A DNA stretch of 30,198 nucleotides from a virus, in IMG/VR virus record IMGVR_UViG_3300027972_000043, positions 1 through 30,198 of that record. One strand, written 5' to 3'. The notes under the pieces were generated by a model, which was not told where the DNA came from, did not search any database, and saw only the letters and a program-made list of their open reading frames with translations. Position numbers and translations under genes: made by a program. Shown piece after piece: positions 8,468 through 18,437 of the stretch (positions are counted from its first letter, which is position 1; each line of letters begins with the position of its first letter).

Positions 8468-9955
8468 ATGGCAATACAACAGTGGACATGGTCGAACTTC
8501 TATCTCGGTATTGGAGAAGATAGAAGATTTTGAGCAGAGAAAGGATATTTCCAAGCGAATTACGGTATAGATACGCAAGCAGAGCCAAGAGGAATACGAC
8601 TCACAGCTTGAGCAGTGGAACAGTACGATTTTGATTATGGAAACTGTACACTTATGTGAAGGCTTGAGGATTGGTTTTCTGATCAGTCTGGTTGGTTGCA
8701 TGTAGTAAACGATAAACTGTACAAGAATGGTACTCTCGTTGGCTCGTTATCTTCTGGAGTAACTGGATGGTGTCAGAGTTCTATATCTTCTGATGCTTAT
8801 GTTCTATTTTTTGGAACTTCTACGATAGATGTTCTGAATGTTGGCACAAATGCTATCACTCTAGCGATAGGTTCGTTTACAGGGTACGGAACAGCAAGAC
8901 CAACACTCTCAATGACGACAGAAGATGATGTTACTGGGTCAACTATCTATTTTTGAGTTTGAAACACAATAAAAGTAGTTGAACACACTTGACCTACTAT
9001 AATAGTACCACCTACAAATGTTCTTGTAGTATGATTATGAGAACAGATTACAGGACTTACAAGATATAACACAGAATACAGAGTATATACAAAGGCTTGA
9101 CTCAGTAACGGCTCGCTTGGCAAACAATATATGTGGGATTGACGTTCGGAAGAGTTCAACAGTTTTATAGAATGGAACTCAACTCCAATTCTTGCGGTAG
9201 CAAATGGCGGAATGGTAGACTATGTACTTGCAGGAATATCCGAAGAATTTACAGACCTTTATATCACAACTGGAACGGAACGGAAACTCGTTCGGACTGG
9301 ACTCGCAGGAGGAAGATGACGGAGATTTCTCCCAAAGATGGCAGTATGTAGGGATATAGTTTATATTCTCTGAGCTATGGACCTTGCAAGAGTCGGAGAA
9401 ACTTCACAAAGAGTATCTTGTATATTCTCATACGGAACAGAAAACGCAGGATTTCCGAAGGGATTGCAGATAGAACACGAATGGACGGAAGGGCAGGTTG
9501 ATTTCTGTAACTTGTATCCAACAGATGATAACCTATACTTTCTTATTGGTAAATCTGGAGTAACTGATATAGCATATTCCTACTCTATACAAAAAAGACT
9601 CGCTCCATCGGTAGACTATCGAACATCAGGAACAATCGTATCAAACACTTTTCAAGGATGAGTTGTATGGGCAGTAAAGGAGTTGAAGCAAATAAACATC
9701 GGATATTCTCTTGAGTCCGAACTTGGATATGGTGGAAGTATAAAACTATATTACAGAGTCAAACCATACGGAGACTTCACTCTATTATCTACCATCACAG
9801 ACAGCTCGGAGAACTTCACAAAGATATTCGGAAACCAGATAGAGCAGACAAAATTCAATGAGCTAGAATTGAAACTTGAACTCATTGCAGATGAAGACAA
9901 AACACCATTCGTATACGAAGTAACAACTATTTACGATGATAACCTCAGAGCATAA
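8468..9955 (+). CDS. Tail nozzle/hub-like beta-rich protein, 495 aa
   Basis: 13 TGA glycines; TAA ends at 9953-9955 and overlaps the next ATG. It is almost entirely beta structure, with repeated blade-like units containing aromatic and Gly-rich turns (DYGNCTLMGRLEDWFSDQSG, VCRDIVYILGAMDLARVGET, DNLYFLIGKSGVTDIAYSYS). A propeller followed by a beta domain near residues 400-495 is characteristic of podoviral tail nozzle or hub proteins (P22 gp10, T7 gp12). Its place after the adaptor supports this. Alternatives are a distal tail or receptor-facing propeller. The ORF is unreadable without TGA = Gly. Confidence 0.55.
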
Positions 9956-10170
9956 TGGACTACTCTACTGAAATCAAACCTCCAAAGATTGGAGAGGAAG
10001 TATCATATGAAGAGCCTAGCTTCCAAACACCATACCAAGAAGGGCGAGCAAAGCCACAAATTGCATACAAAACTGGACTTCTCGGAAAGCCAAAGTTTGT
10101 ACTTCAAACAATCGACACATCAACTGGAAACACCTTCACATTTTACGCACCAACAGAAAAACCCGAATAG
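9955..10170 (+). CDS. Small virion-region protein, 71 aa
   Basis: ATG 9955 overlaps the preceding stop (TAATG) and TAG ends at 10168-10170, inside the terminator hairpin. No TGA codons. The sequence is Pro/Glu/Lys/Thr-rich (EIKPPKIGEEVSYEEPSFQT) with a short beta-like end (KFVLQTIDTSTGNTFTFYAP). It is probably a small tail or connector accessory, last gene of the head-tail transcript. Family not recognised. Confidence 0.65.
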   Translation: MDYSTEIKPPKIGEEVSYEEPSFQTPYQEGRAKPQIAYKTGLLGKPKFVLQTIDTSTGNTFTFYAPTEKPE

Positions 10171-10191
10171 TATTGAACTTTCGGGCTTTTT
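10162..10191 (+). terminator. Rho-independent terminator
   Basis: CCCGAA (10162-10167) pairs with TTCGGG (10180-10185), the loop carries a further AGT/ACT pairing, and CTTTTTG follows. The stop codon of the upstream gene lies within the hairpin. This ends the head/tail-connector transcript. Confidence 0.85.
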
Positions 10192-10217
10192 GCATATTAT
10201 ATAACAAGTTATAAAAT
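10190..10217 (+). promoter_or_regulatory. Promoter TTGCAT-16-TAAAAT
   Basis: TTGCAT (10190-10195) begins in the terminator U-run; TAAAAT (10212-10217) follows after 16 bp and the gene starts at 10226. The transcription start would fall close to the ATG, giving a very short leader. Moderate consensus match; supported by position after a terminator. Confidence 0.45.
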
Positions 10218-10225
10218 TCAATCCA

Positions 10226-13036
10226 ATGGCAACAAAATCACAATCACTTATTGACTTAGGTAAACAGGTTTTAGCAGAGAACAAAGCACCAGTGGAAACA
10301 CCAGTTGCAACAGCTCCAGAAGTTTCAACACCTGTAAATCAGCCAGCCACACCAACAACGGTACTTCCACCACCAGTTCAAGCACCTGCACCAGTTTCAA
10401 CAACTCCTGAAAAGTCCCAATGACTTATTGATTTAGGAAAGCAAGTATTGGCAGAGAACAAAGCTCCAGTTGCACCTGCTCCAGTAGAAGCACCAGTTGC
10501 TCCAGTAGTAGACAACAAGCCAGCTACTCCTTCAACTGTTCAAGCACCTGCAACTCCAAAGCCAACAGCAGAGGACAAGAAGGTACAGGAAACAACCAAT
10601 CAAGCTCTTGCTATCAATAAAATGGTAGACAAAAACAGAGCCAATGGTATGGATGAACAGCAGGCTTTCCAATCAGCAATGAAAGAGTTTCGAGGAGTCA
10701 AGCCAACTGTCAGAGAACTCCGAACATCTGTTCCAGATACTGGAAGACTCGGAACACCAGACGAGAGACGAGCGCAATTTGAGAATAACAAGCTATCAAA
10801 GTATAACACGATGACTAGCGAGCAGTTATTTTCAGAGCTTAAATCTTGAAATCTTACACCAAAAGTACAACAGGAATTATCACAAAACCCTGCGTATGCG
10901 AAAGCAAAGGAAAAGTACGACAAACAGAAGCAAGTTGATAATATAAACAGCTCAACAGCTTCTCTTTTAGGTGTTCAAACTCAAAAAGACCCACTCGCAG
11001 AGCTTTCAAATACTCTTGTAAATATCTTTTCACAGCAAGGTGGGCAATCATCAGTTGGACAGTTTAGAGAGTATCTGTCGCAAAACCCTACAATCACAGG
11101 AAAAACAGCCGAATACAACACTTTAGCAGCAGAACGAATGGAAGTACAGCGAGCGAGGGATAGTGTAGTGAAAGACTTGAAAAAGAAGTATGCTCTTCCT
11201 ATGTCTACAATTCTCGCAATGGCAGCACGAGAAACAGAGCCACTTAATGAACGATTAAACACCTTGAATGACTCAATGGCAATACTTGGCTCTGAAATCA
11301 AGCAAGAAACAGAATTTGCACAAAAAGAGTTTGATATTTTCCGTGAAGAACAACAGGCACAGCAAGCGAAACAAGCACAACTTCAACAGCTTCTCGGAAA
11401 CTTGGCTATTTCAGACTACCAAACAACTCGAAGTCAGCAATTTGATGTTGCCAAAATGCAGATGGGGCAGGAATACCAAAAAGAACAAATGGCTATCCAA
11501 AACAAATACGAAACCGACAGAGATGTTAATAATTTTGTACAGGATTTACAGAAGATTGGTATACAAAACGAGTTTGATTTCCAAAAAGCTCTACAAAATC
11601 AAGGATTTCAGAAAGAGTTGCTTGCACTTAATCAGAAATACGAAAATTCTAGAAGTGTTAGAGACTTCCAAAACGATATTACAAAGATGGGTCTACAATT
11701 TAATATGGCTCAACAAGGAAAAGCTCTTGATTTAGCGAATGAAAGAGAGATGTTAGATTACAAGGCTTCACTTGATCCAGATTTAGCGGAGAAATGGGAA
11801 GCAGTTCGAGCAAAGGCAACAGAAAACAGCTCACTTGCAGACCTTTATGGAAAGAATGTAGGAACATACGAAGGGAACAGATGATACGACCTTGCAGGAA
11901 AAATGGGCGATGCTATCGTTGCACCTCCAGGGGCAAGAGTTATTGAAGTAAACTCATTAAATGATGATGGGACAGTTTCTATAATCAAGGACGCAGGAGA
12001 AGGACAAACACCTATCTGAATGTCAGGGAAAGATAAAGGATGGGGCAATTCAGTAGTTTTACAACTTCCAGATGGTAAGTTTATGAGACTTTCACACCTT
12101 CAAAACATAAATGCCAATGTATGAAGCACTCTCGCAGGTGGGCAAGTAGTTTGAACACGAGGAAACTCAGGAAATGTAGTAGGAAAGAATGGGGAAAAAC
12201 TCACACCTGAGCAATTAGCAGCAGGAAGATGAGCACACGTTGATGTTGAGATTGCAGAAGACTCTGGATTTAAAAAACTCCTCAATCAAAGCGAGCAACT
12301 TGAATATCTAAAGAGTGTAAAGCCTTTCGCAAAGCAAGTACAGCAAGAAGGTATAACTGATGTAGATATTGAAACCTTCAATAACCCTACTTTTAAGCCA
12401 GCAGATATAAAAGACCCTACAACAAAGGCGAAATTTGATGCTTACACTAAAGAAAAGGCAAGAATAAAGACTGCCAAAGATGTTTCCATTGATGATATAC
12501 TTCGTTTCTCAGCTGGTGGCAAGGATTTATCAGATACAAATGTAATTTCTTTAACCAAGTACAATCAAGCACTTCAACAATTGGATTGAATAGAAAAACA
12601 AATTAAAGATACAAACAACTGACCTATTATTTGAAAAATTGCACAGCTTAATCCTTACGATACTAATTCCCAAGTATTGAAGGCAGCACTCTCAGCACTT
12701 ATACCAAATCTTGCTCGATGAGTATACGGAGAAGTTGGAGTGTTGACTGACCAAGATATTGAAAACTATGCAAAGACTATCCCAAATCTTACTAGTACGG
12801 ATGCTGTAAACGATGCAGTTCTTGCGATGACACTCGATACAGTAGCAGAAGGGTATAAACAACAACTCCGAACACTCGCAGCAAGTGGAAGAGATGTATC
12901 TGGTTTCGTTTCTCTTTACGGAGAGTTGAAAGCACAGGCAGACAATCTAAAGGCAGGAATTGGAATGACAGGACAGCCAACACAAACACAAAAACAAGGA
13001 AGTTATGATGCTTATATGTCTAAACCACTCTACTAA
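10226..13036 (+). CDS. Large virion protein with M23-peptidase-like domain, 936 aa
   Basis: One frame of 937 codons with 11 TGA glycines. Residues 1-120 carry a duplicated motif: SQSLIDLGKQVLAENKAPV near residue 5 and SQGLIDLGKQVLAENKAPV near residue 66, the second Gly being TGA, separated by Pro/Ala linkers. Residues about 300-540 are a long Gln/Lys-rich coiled coil. Residues about 545-680 have the M23 layout: GYDLA (D555), GNSVVLQ, RLSHL (H624), VGTRGNSGNVVG, GAHVDVE (H671). Both catalytic-type His are present, but two usual zinc ligands appear replaced (Asn551 for His, Asp673 for His). The C-terminus is helical. It is likely an internal or ejection protein that acts on the cell envelope; tape measure is an alternative. 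Confidence 0.72.
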
Positions 13037-14778
13037 TGGCACTCTCTCAATATGCTCTCTCTCAACTAAATGTAAAATGAGAGAGAGACACGAAACCAAG
13101 TATGTTTGATTTTTCAGCACAAAGCCAAACAGTACCAAAAAAGCTCTCACGACAAGAAGTTGTTGAGGCTCTTAAAAATGTCCCTGATAAGAATGCAGGT
13201 TTTGATGCTCTTTTAAATGCAGGCTATGAAATAGAATGATACGAGCCACAAATACAGACTCCAGCACCTGCACCAGTAAAAGAAAGCTCCACAGCCTCAA
13301 GTATTGGGGATTTTTTCGCAGGATTATCACAAGCACCATACCAAGCAGTTGGAGGAATACTAGAAGTTGCTTGAGATGTGGTTTCTGCTCCGTTTTCGGA
13401 TACTGTATCGTATGGTTGAATATTTACATGAGGGAATAAAGGTGGTGTATGACAGTTTGCTAGAAACACTAAAGAAATGTTACTAAAATGAAGCAAAGAG
13501 GCTTTCAATGTACAAAACGAGTGAGCATACAAAGGTGGATTGACTACTTGAGCTGTTGCATCATCTATATTAACTCCTGGAGGTGTTCTTTGAAAGGTAA
13601 AAGATGTATGAACTCTCGGAAAAATAGGACTCTGAGCAACCCAATGAGCTATTGAAACAGCTAAGTTCAATGTTGTAAATGAGTGAAGAATAGGAACACC
13701 AACAGAACTAGGAACAGGAGCCTTGCTTTGAGGTGGTCTTGCTTGAGCTTGAGTATGATTATCAGCTGGAAAGAAATATCTTACTGAAAAACTACCACTC
13801 TGACTGATTGGCACTGGTATCGCTACTCCATCAAAGCTATTAAATGCAAGCGAGCGACTAAATAAGTTATGAGACCCTGCGTTCCAAGACGCAAACTCAG
13901 CTTCCAAATGGCTACTTAAAAACAAGATATCATGAGAACTCGATACAAGAGTTAGTCAGCTTAATTCACTAGCTCAATCAGCGAGAGAAAAGGCACAGAA
14001 TTTATTGAAATCAAGTAAAGTTACAGTTTCAGACGATGTTGCAGGAGAAATGAAGAAATGACTTGAAGCACTTAAGCCAAAACTAGAAACTGCTTGACTC
14101 ACAAAATATACTTCTTTTATTGATGATTTTCTTGCTAAAGATAAGATTACAGCCGAAGAACTAAATAAGGCTCGTACATTTATAGCAGACAAAGGAGGAA
14201 TATTCAAACAGTCTGGAGATTGGGTTGACTCACTCCAAAAAGAAGCACTCCAAGATATATGGAAAAATTCATCTAAGTATCTTGACGAAGCTATACCATG
14301 ATTTAGGGCGAGCAATAAAGATTATGAAGTTGCTTCTGCACTCGCTGAGTCTATCGGTCTAAAGATTGCACAAGACCAAGCACGACAGGTATTTTCACTT
14401 GTAAATGTGGCTTGAGCATGAATAGGTGGTACAATTTGAGCCTTGACAGCAGACGACCCTATGAACATGTTAAAGAATGCAGCAATCGGAGCAGCAGTTT
14501 GAGCTTCTGGAAGATATATATTTTCCCCTTCTAACATGTCAAAGCTCGCTATTAAACTTAATGAGTATGCGACAAAAACGGAAGCGAACGCAGCAACAAA
14601 GGCAATCGAAACATTTATAAAATCAAGAGGTGCAACTCCTATACCACAAAAGTACATTGATATAATCAAAAAAGCCACTGGAAAAGCTCCAAAAAATATC
14701 AGCACTCCGAAAGTACCGAAAGGAGCAACGGAAGCAAAGAAAGCCAAGAAATTAAAACCTGATTATGTTCAGAAATAG
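13036..14778 (+). CDS. Ejection/pilot-like virion protein, 580 aa
   Basis: ATG 13036 overlaps the previous TAA; TAG ends at 14776-14778. About 28 TGA glycines, many in hydrophobic Gly/Ala stretches such as GALLGGGLAGAGVGLSAGK and VNVAGAGIGGTIGALTADDP. Such segments are typical of phage internal proteins that insert into or cross membranes during DNA ejection. Residues about 300-400 are amphipathic helices (REKAQNLLKSSKVTVSDDVA). The C-terminus is strongly basic (KVPKGATEAKKAKKLKPDY), suggesting DNA contact. It forms a pair with the M23-like protein upstream. No enzymatic motif seen. Confidence 0.6.
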
Positions 14779-14974
14779 ACAACAACCGAACAATCCTATA
14801 TTGGATGAATTAGGACAGCCAATCTTTGATGAGACTGGCTATCCTATCTGCGAGGAGAACGGACAAGAGTATACAAATAGAACAAATGTAAGGAAAAGGA
14901 TGTGATATGACTGAGATTTCCCATATGATGCTCCGATTGCTTACGATAAAGCATATACTAACAATAACAATTAA
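14765..14974 (+). CDS. Small protein, 69 aa, Asn/Tyr/Asp-rich
   Basis: ATG 14765 lies inside the end of the previous gene (14-base overlap) in another frame and the gene ends at TAA 14972-14974. Two TGA glycines give MGYDGDFPYD. The sequence MFRNRQQPNNPILDELGQPI continues with short Asn, Asp and Tyr-rich turns, consistent with a small virion-surface or linker protein. No family recognised. The translation is supported mainly by the length of open frame under code 25 and by tight fit between its neighbours. Confidence 0.55.
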
Positions 14975-14976
14975 CT

Positions 14977-15909
14977 ATGGCAACAAACTTTCCATCAAGT
15001 CTGGATACATTTACAAATATCACAGACCCAACAGTTACAACAACGGAAACCGAAGTGGGTGGAAGAACTCACTCGGAGTTTCATAACGATTACAACGATG
15101 CACTTGAAGCACTTGAAGCAAAGGTTGGTGCTGACGGCTCGGCTGTAACAAGTTCGCACTCTTATAAAATTGCTACACTTGAGGGAGCTTTCCCATCAGC
15201 TTCCGTAAACAATGAACTTGCACTATTCTCTGGAACAAGTGGTAAGGTTTTGAAACGGTCAACTGATACTTGACTTGTAAAGGTTACGAGTTGAATAGCA
15301 AGTGTTGCGACTCCATGAACTGATTACGCAAGTGCAGGGGCAGTTGGATCATCCTGACTCACAATGGCAACGGCTAAACTTCTCGGAAGAGGAACAGCAA
15401 GCACAGGAGCGATTGAGGAATTAACTGTATGAAGTGGTTTGTCTCTCTCATGAACAACTCTATCAGCACAATCTATCGGAGCGAGTGTATTTTACACAGG
15501 AACTGCACAGGCTTCATCAGCAACTCCAAACACTTGGACAACACTTAATTTCAATAACGAAAGATACGATACTTCAAGTTTTCATGACAATATCACAAAT
15601 AATCCAAGACTTACAGTACCAGCTTCTTGAACTTATAGAATTTGTGCTTGATTTTACTTTCAATCTGCAGCCTCTTGAAATGCTAACTGGATAGGTATCT
15701 TAAAGAATTGAACGACTCTTATTCTTGAGAGACCTTTGAGAGATGCTGGAGGAGCTGGAAACCAAGATTATAGTTTTGATGTAAGTGTTGCAGATGTAGC
15801 GAGTAGTGGAGACTATTACGAAGTGCAAATAAAATCAACTGCTAGTGCTAATATGTCAGTAGTTTGAAGTTCAACTGCTTCAAATGCTTTTGAAATTACT
15901 AGAATTTAA
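14977..15909 (+). CDS. Tail fibre / receptor-binding protein with C1q-like head
   Basis: 310 aa, 11 TGA glycines. Residues 1-65 match the attachment unit seen in many tail fibres: NFPSSLDTFTNITDPTV, HSEFHNDYNDALEALEAKVG and GSAVTSSHSYKI. The middle carries fibre-shaft style repeats (LLGRGTASTGAIEELTVGSG, LSLSGTTLSAQ). Residues about 165-310 have the pattern of a C1q/TNF-like jelly roll: VFYTGTAQASSATPNTWTTL, RLTVPASGTYRICAGFYFQS, GILKNGTTLI, DYYEVQIKSTA, a fold common in trimeric receptor-binding tips. It probably mediates adsorption. In the standard code it breaks into about a dozen pieces. Good confidence for fibre, moderate for the C1q call. Confidence 0.78.
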
Positions 15910-15919
15910 TTTACCTTTT

Positions 15920-16138
15920 ATGTCAAAAATATCAGAATACCCATCAGGAACTCCTGAGAACTCAGACTTACTTGTATACGTTGATGTATCAGAGTCAGAG
16001 ACAAAGAAAACAACACGTGAAAACTTGTTTGATAATATAGTTCTAAAAGACTCATCAAGCACAACAGCAGGGGCAATCAGATGGAATGGGACAAAGTTTC
16101 AAGGGTATACTTGAAGTGGGTGGGTAGACTTCCACTAG
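15920..16138 (+). CDS. Small fibre-associated protein, 72 aa
   Basis: ATG 15920, one TGA glycine near the C-terminus, TAG at 16136-16138. The sequence MSKISEYPSGTPENSDLLVY continues with SETKKTTRENLFDNI and ends AGAIRWNGTKFQGYTGSGWVDFH. The closing RWNGTKFQGYTGSGWVDF block resembles short tail-fibre modules found next to fibre genes. Likely a fibre partner or a small adhesin unit. The start is chosen because the preceding frame belongs to the upstream gene. Confidence 0.68.
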
Positions 16139-16139
16139 A

Positions 16140-16427
16140 ATGAGACTATCAAAGTGAAATATCTGACTTTGACCAAATTCATGGGGCTTACTCCGTTATC
16201 TACTACCCTATAACGGAGTATTCCATACAGCAGCAAGATATCACGATATAGCCTATACTAGATGAGGAACAGAGAGAGACAGAGAAAGAGCCGACTCAAT
16301 GTTTTATCGTTTAATGCTTGCAAAAAGTCAAGATAATTCTTGTAGAAAGTGCATAGCATGGATATACTATAAATTAGTCAAAAACCTCTGAAAATATCAC
16401 TTCAATTACTTATGACTACCGAAATAA
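16140..16427 (+). CDS. Small PLA2-like / phage-lysis-region protein, 95 aa
   Basis: ATG 16140 starts one base after the previous TAG; TAA at 16425-16427 lies inside the holin gene, a 16-base overlap. Six TGA glycines. The core AARYHDIAYTRGGTERDRERADSMFY has the His-Asp pair, GGT turn and AD..FYR spacing seen in phospholipase A2-like and related small phage proteins, followed by a short hydrophobic helix (CIAWIYYKLVKNLG). It may act on membranes during entry or lysis. The motif match is by eye; a non-enzymatic relative is equally possible. Confidence 0.5.
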
Positions 16428-16858
16428 CAACAGCAAAAATACTATGATATACTACTATTGTTATCGCAGTAGAATACGTATGAGCTTCCCCAGAAATGTT
16501 TTGATTACTTGTTGCACTTATGGTGTTTGATACAATGACAGGACTTGGGAAAAGATTTGCTCTCGGAAAGTGAGATATTACCTCAAGAGGTCTTTGGATT
16601 GGTGCTATGTCAAAAGTGTTTGTTCTTGTTATGCTTCTTCTTCTCGGTTGGTCTATTAAACTCACAGGGCTTAGTAATCAAATGGCAATCTCTGCCGTTA
16701 TCGGACTATTTATAGGTGCTGAATTGTTCTCGTCTATTCAGAATATCTATATCATGCATACAAAGAAGGAAATCACGGAATTTGATGCAATCTCAAAAGT
16801 TCTCGGAGGGCTTATAGCTATCGTTCGATGATTTATAGAGAAGATGGTAACGAAGTAG
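16412..16858 (+). CDS. Holin (phage holin 4 / TcdE-type)
   Basis: 148 aa, five TGA glycines, TAG at 16856-16858. Hydrophobic segments are ILGYTTIVIAVEYV, MFGLLVALMVFDTMTG, FVLVMLLLLGWSI and AVIGLFIGAELFSSI. The FDTMTGLGKRFALGKGDITS block (Asp-x-x-Thr-Gly, then Gly...Ser) is the hallmark of the TcdE/UtxA-type holin family. Holins accumulate in the membrane and open it at the time of lysis. The upstream small gene overlaps its start. The terminator right after it closes the transcript. The partner lysin is probably the papain-like enzyme at 20181 or the M23-like protein. Confidence 0.85.
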
Positions 16859-16881
16859 CCTTGTTTTAAAGGGCTTTTTTT
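16857..16881 (+). terminator. Rho-independent terminator after holin
   Basis: AGCCTT (16857-16862) pairs with AGGGCT plus the adjacent A (16870-16875, one G-U), followed by a run of seven T. The holin stop codon is part of the 5' arm. Confidence 0.8.
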
Positions 16882-16888
16882 ATATAAT
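16861..16888 (+). promoter_or_regulatory. Promoter embedded in the terminator
   Basis: TTGTTT (16861-16866) in the terminator stem/loop and a perfect TATAAT (16883-16888) are 16 bp apart, with the next ATG at 16912. The overlap of terminator and promoter lets the fibre genes be transcribed independently of the lysis genes. Same spacing as the other candidate promoters. Confidence 0.5.
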
Positions 16889-16911
16889 ACAATTACTTTA
16901 ACTTAACAATT

Positions 16912-17178
16912 ATGCGACACTCATTTACAGCGACAACAACTGCACAATCAGTAGCAGGAAGTTTATTTATTCAAGAAAATCAGGCGATACAATCTATTGT
17001 AATCTGTAATCTTGGAGCAAATCCAGTATTCTTCACAAAGTACGGAACAGCAACAGCAACCGACTGTATTAAAATCCCTGCTGATACTCCTTTTGAAATA
17101 CCAGTAACTCAGGCAATTCCTAGCTACTCATTTATCACAACTGGTGGAAACTCAGTAGTAGTATTAGAAACATTTTAA
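16912..17178 (+). CDS. Small beta-sandwich virion protein, 88 aa
   Basis: No TGA codons. The sequence MRHSFTATTTAQSVAGSLFI continues with AIQSIVICNLGANPVFFTKY and GTATATDCIKIPA. The same core occurs at the N-terminus of the adhesin at 18438 (VSIQNRGDYPVHFTAHGTATTADCIKIPAG), so this is a stand-alone copy of that domain. It is probably a small beta-sandwich that attaches to the tail or capsid. The copy in the adhesin suggests it is the anchoring module of surface proteins. Family name unknown to me. Confidence 0.7.
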   Translation: MRHSFTATTTAQSVAGSLFIQENQAIQSIVICNLGANPVFFTKYGTATATDCIKIPADTPFEIPVTQAIPSYSFITTGGNSVVVLETF

Positions 17179-17180
17179 AC

Positions 17181-18068
17181 ATGAAATATCTACCAGCAAA
17201 AAGTGGCCCATGAACTATCGGCTTCGGTAGTCAATCATGGATTAACAGATGGAGTACAGGAGCTAGCATGATAACTTCTCGCAGACAAACTTTCGGTTGA
17301 GCTGTAAATTGAATACTTATAGTGGCTTGAGGGTTTACAACAGTATCAACAGCTGTCACAGAAGGCTATAATCCAGTTACAAATACTTGGAGTAGTTTAG
17401 CTAGTATGAATTTAGCTAAGAGAAACGGAGCAAGTGCTGTATTAGATGGGGAATTATATTGTATCGGTTGAAGTACAACAGCAGTAACGAACGATGTACA
17501 GAAATACAATCCTACAACAAACTCTTGGACAACTCTCAATAATTATCCAATCAGTGCAGAAGCCTTCCCATCATCAGTAGTAGGAACTTCTATTTATTGT
17601 TTTGGAGGATTTACAACTGTTAATGTAAACAACTGTTATAAGTATACAAAAGCAACTGACTCTTGGGCGAGTATAGCAAACTTCCCAACAACCAAAGGTA
17701 ATGCTTCTGCGAGTGCCTATGGTAATAATATTTATATAATGGGTTGAAGTACGCCTCGTACTACTAATTATGAGTATGATACAGTTGCTGATACATTCAC
17801 TTCAAAAACTGCATTGCCACTTGGAAAACAATTAGGAATACAAGCAACCATCTGAGAGTACATTTATATTACTGGTGGAACAGACGGCTCAGTACGAAAT
17901 CAAACTTACAGATACTCTCCGTATTTAAACAATATGGTTACTCTAGCAAATATCCCAACTGCAAGATATGCTTGAGCAAGATGAGTAATTGACTGAAAAC
18001 TATATATCACAGGCTGAACATCCACAGGAACTAACAACTTTGCAATACTAGATATCTATACCCCTTAA
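17181..18068 (+). CDS. Kelch-repeat beta-propeller protein, 295 aa
   Basis: 11 TGA glycines, TAA at 18066-18068. At least five kelch units are visible, each with a Gly-Gly doublet followed by a Tyr...Trp pattern: LIVAGGF...YNPVTNTWSSL, LYCIGGST...YNPTTNSWTTL, IYCFGGF...TDSWASI, IYIMGGST, IYITGGT, LYITGGT. In several doublets the second Gly is TGA, for example ggt-TGA, which is direct evidence for Gly and against Trp. It is probably a virion surface protein binding host glycans or proteins. Located among adhesins and fibre genes. The propeller fold is firm, the ligand unknown. Confidence 0.85.
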
Positions 18069-18079
18069 CAATAACCTTT

Positions 18080-18436
18080 ATGGAAAACGAAATCAAAAAC
18101 TACACTCAAGAAGAATACGATGCGTTTATTGCAACTATCGACCTATCAGAAGTTGAAGCAGAGCTAAACAAAGTTCCAGTAAACCTCCATACTTTCGATG
18201 AACTCTACAACGGACACCAGATTGACAACCCAGCAAACTGACAATACTACTACACAGTAGAGGTGGCTGGAAGGATGTTTCTCCAGAATATCGTACCTTT
18301 CGTAGAAGGTAATCAACCTATCACAGAAGATAACAAAGAAGATGTAATCGCTACTCATCGTAAACAGCTTATAGCTGATTTCATAGCTAGCGAAAAAGCA
18401 AGAATAGCAGAGGAGTATTTCTCTAACAAACAATAG
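18080..18436 (+). CDS. Hypothetical protein, possible fibre chaperone, 118 aa
   Basis: ATG 18080 lies three bases after AATAACC (18070-18076). One TGA glycine (NPANGQYYYTV). The N-terminus is acidic (MENEIKNYTQEEYDAFIATI), followed by a short beta region and a helical C-terminus (THRKQLIADFIASEKARIAE). Small acidic helical proteins between adhesin genes are often tail-fibre assembly chaperones, but no specific motif is present. TAG ends at 18434-18436. Confidence 0.6.
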
Positions 18437-18437
18437 T

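Noticed and set aside
8468-9955. Apparent series of short broken ORFs (pseudogene remnants) in the standard code
   Set aside because: The pieces join in one frame if TGA is Gly, and all breaks are TGA, never TAA or TAG. The same holds for every late gene, so this is recoding, not decay.
13224-13925. Long minus-strand frame opposite the ejection-like gene, and other minus-strand frames
   Set aside because: They lie antisense to genes with coherent motifs, show low-complexity or implausible compositions and have no promoters or start signals. All supported genes are on the + strand.
17181-18068. TGA as tryptophan (code 4) or as selenocysteine
   Set aside because: TGA falls at the second Gly of kelch doublets and in polyglycine runs; Trp positions in the same repeats use TGG. 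Density is far too high for selenocysteine.
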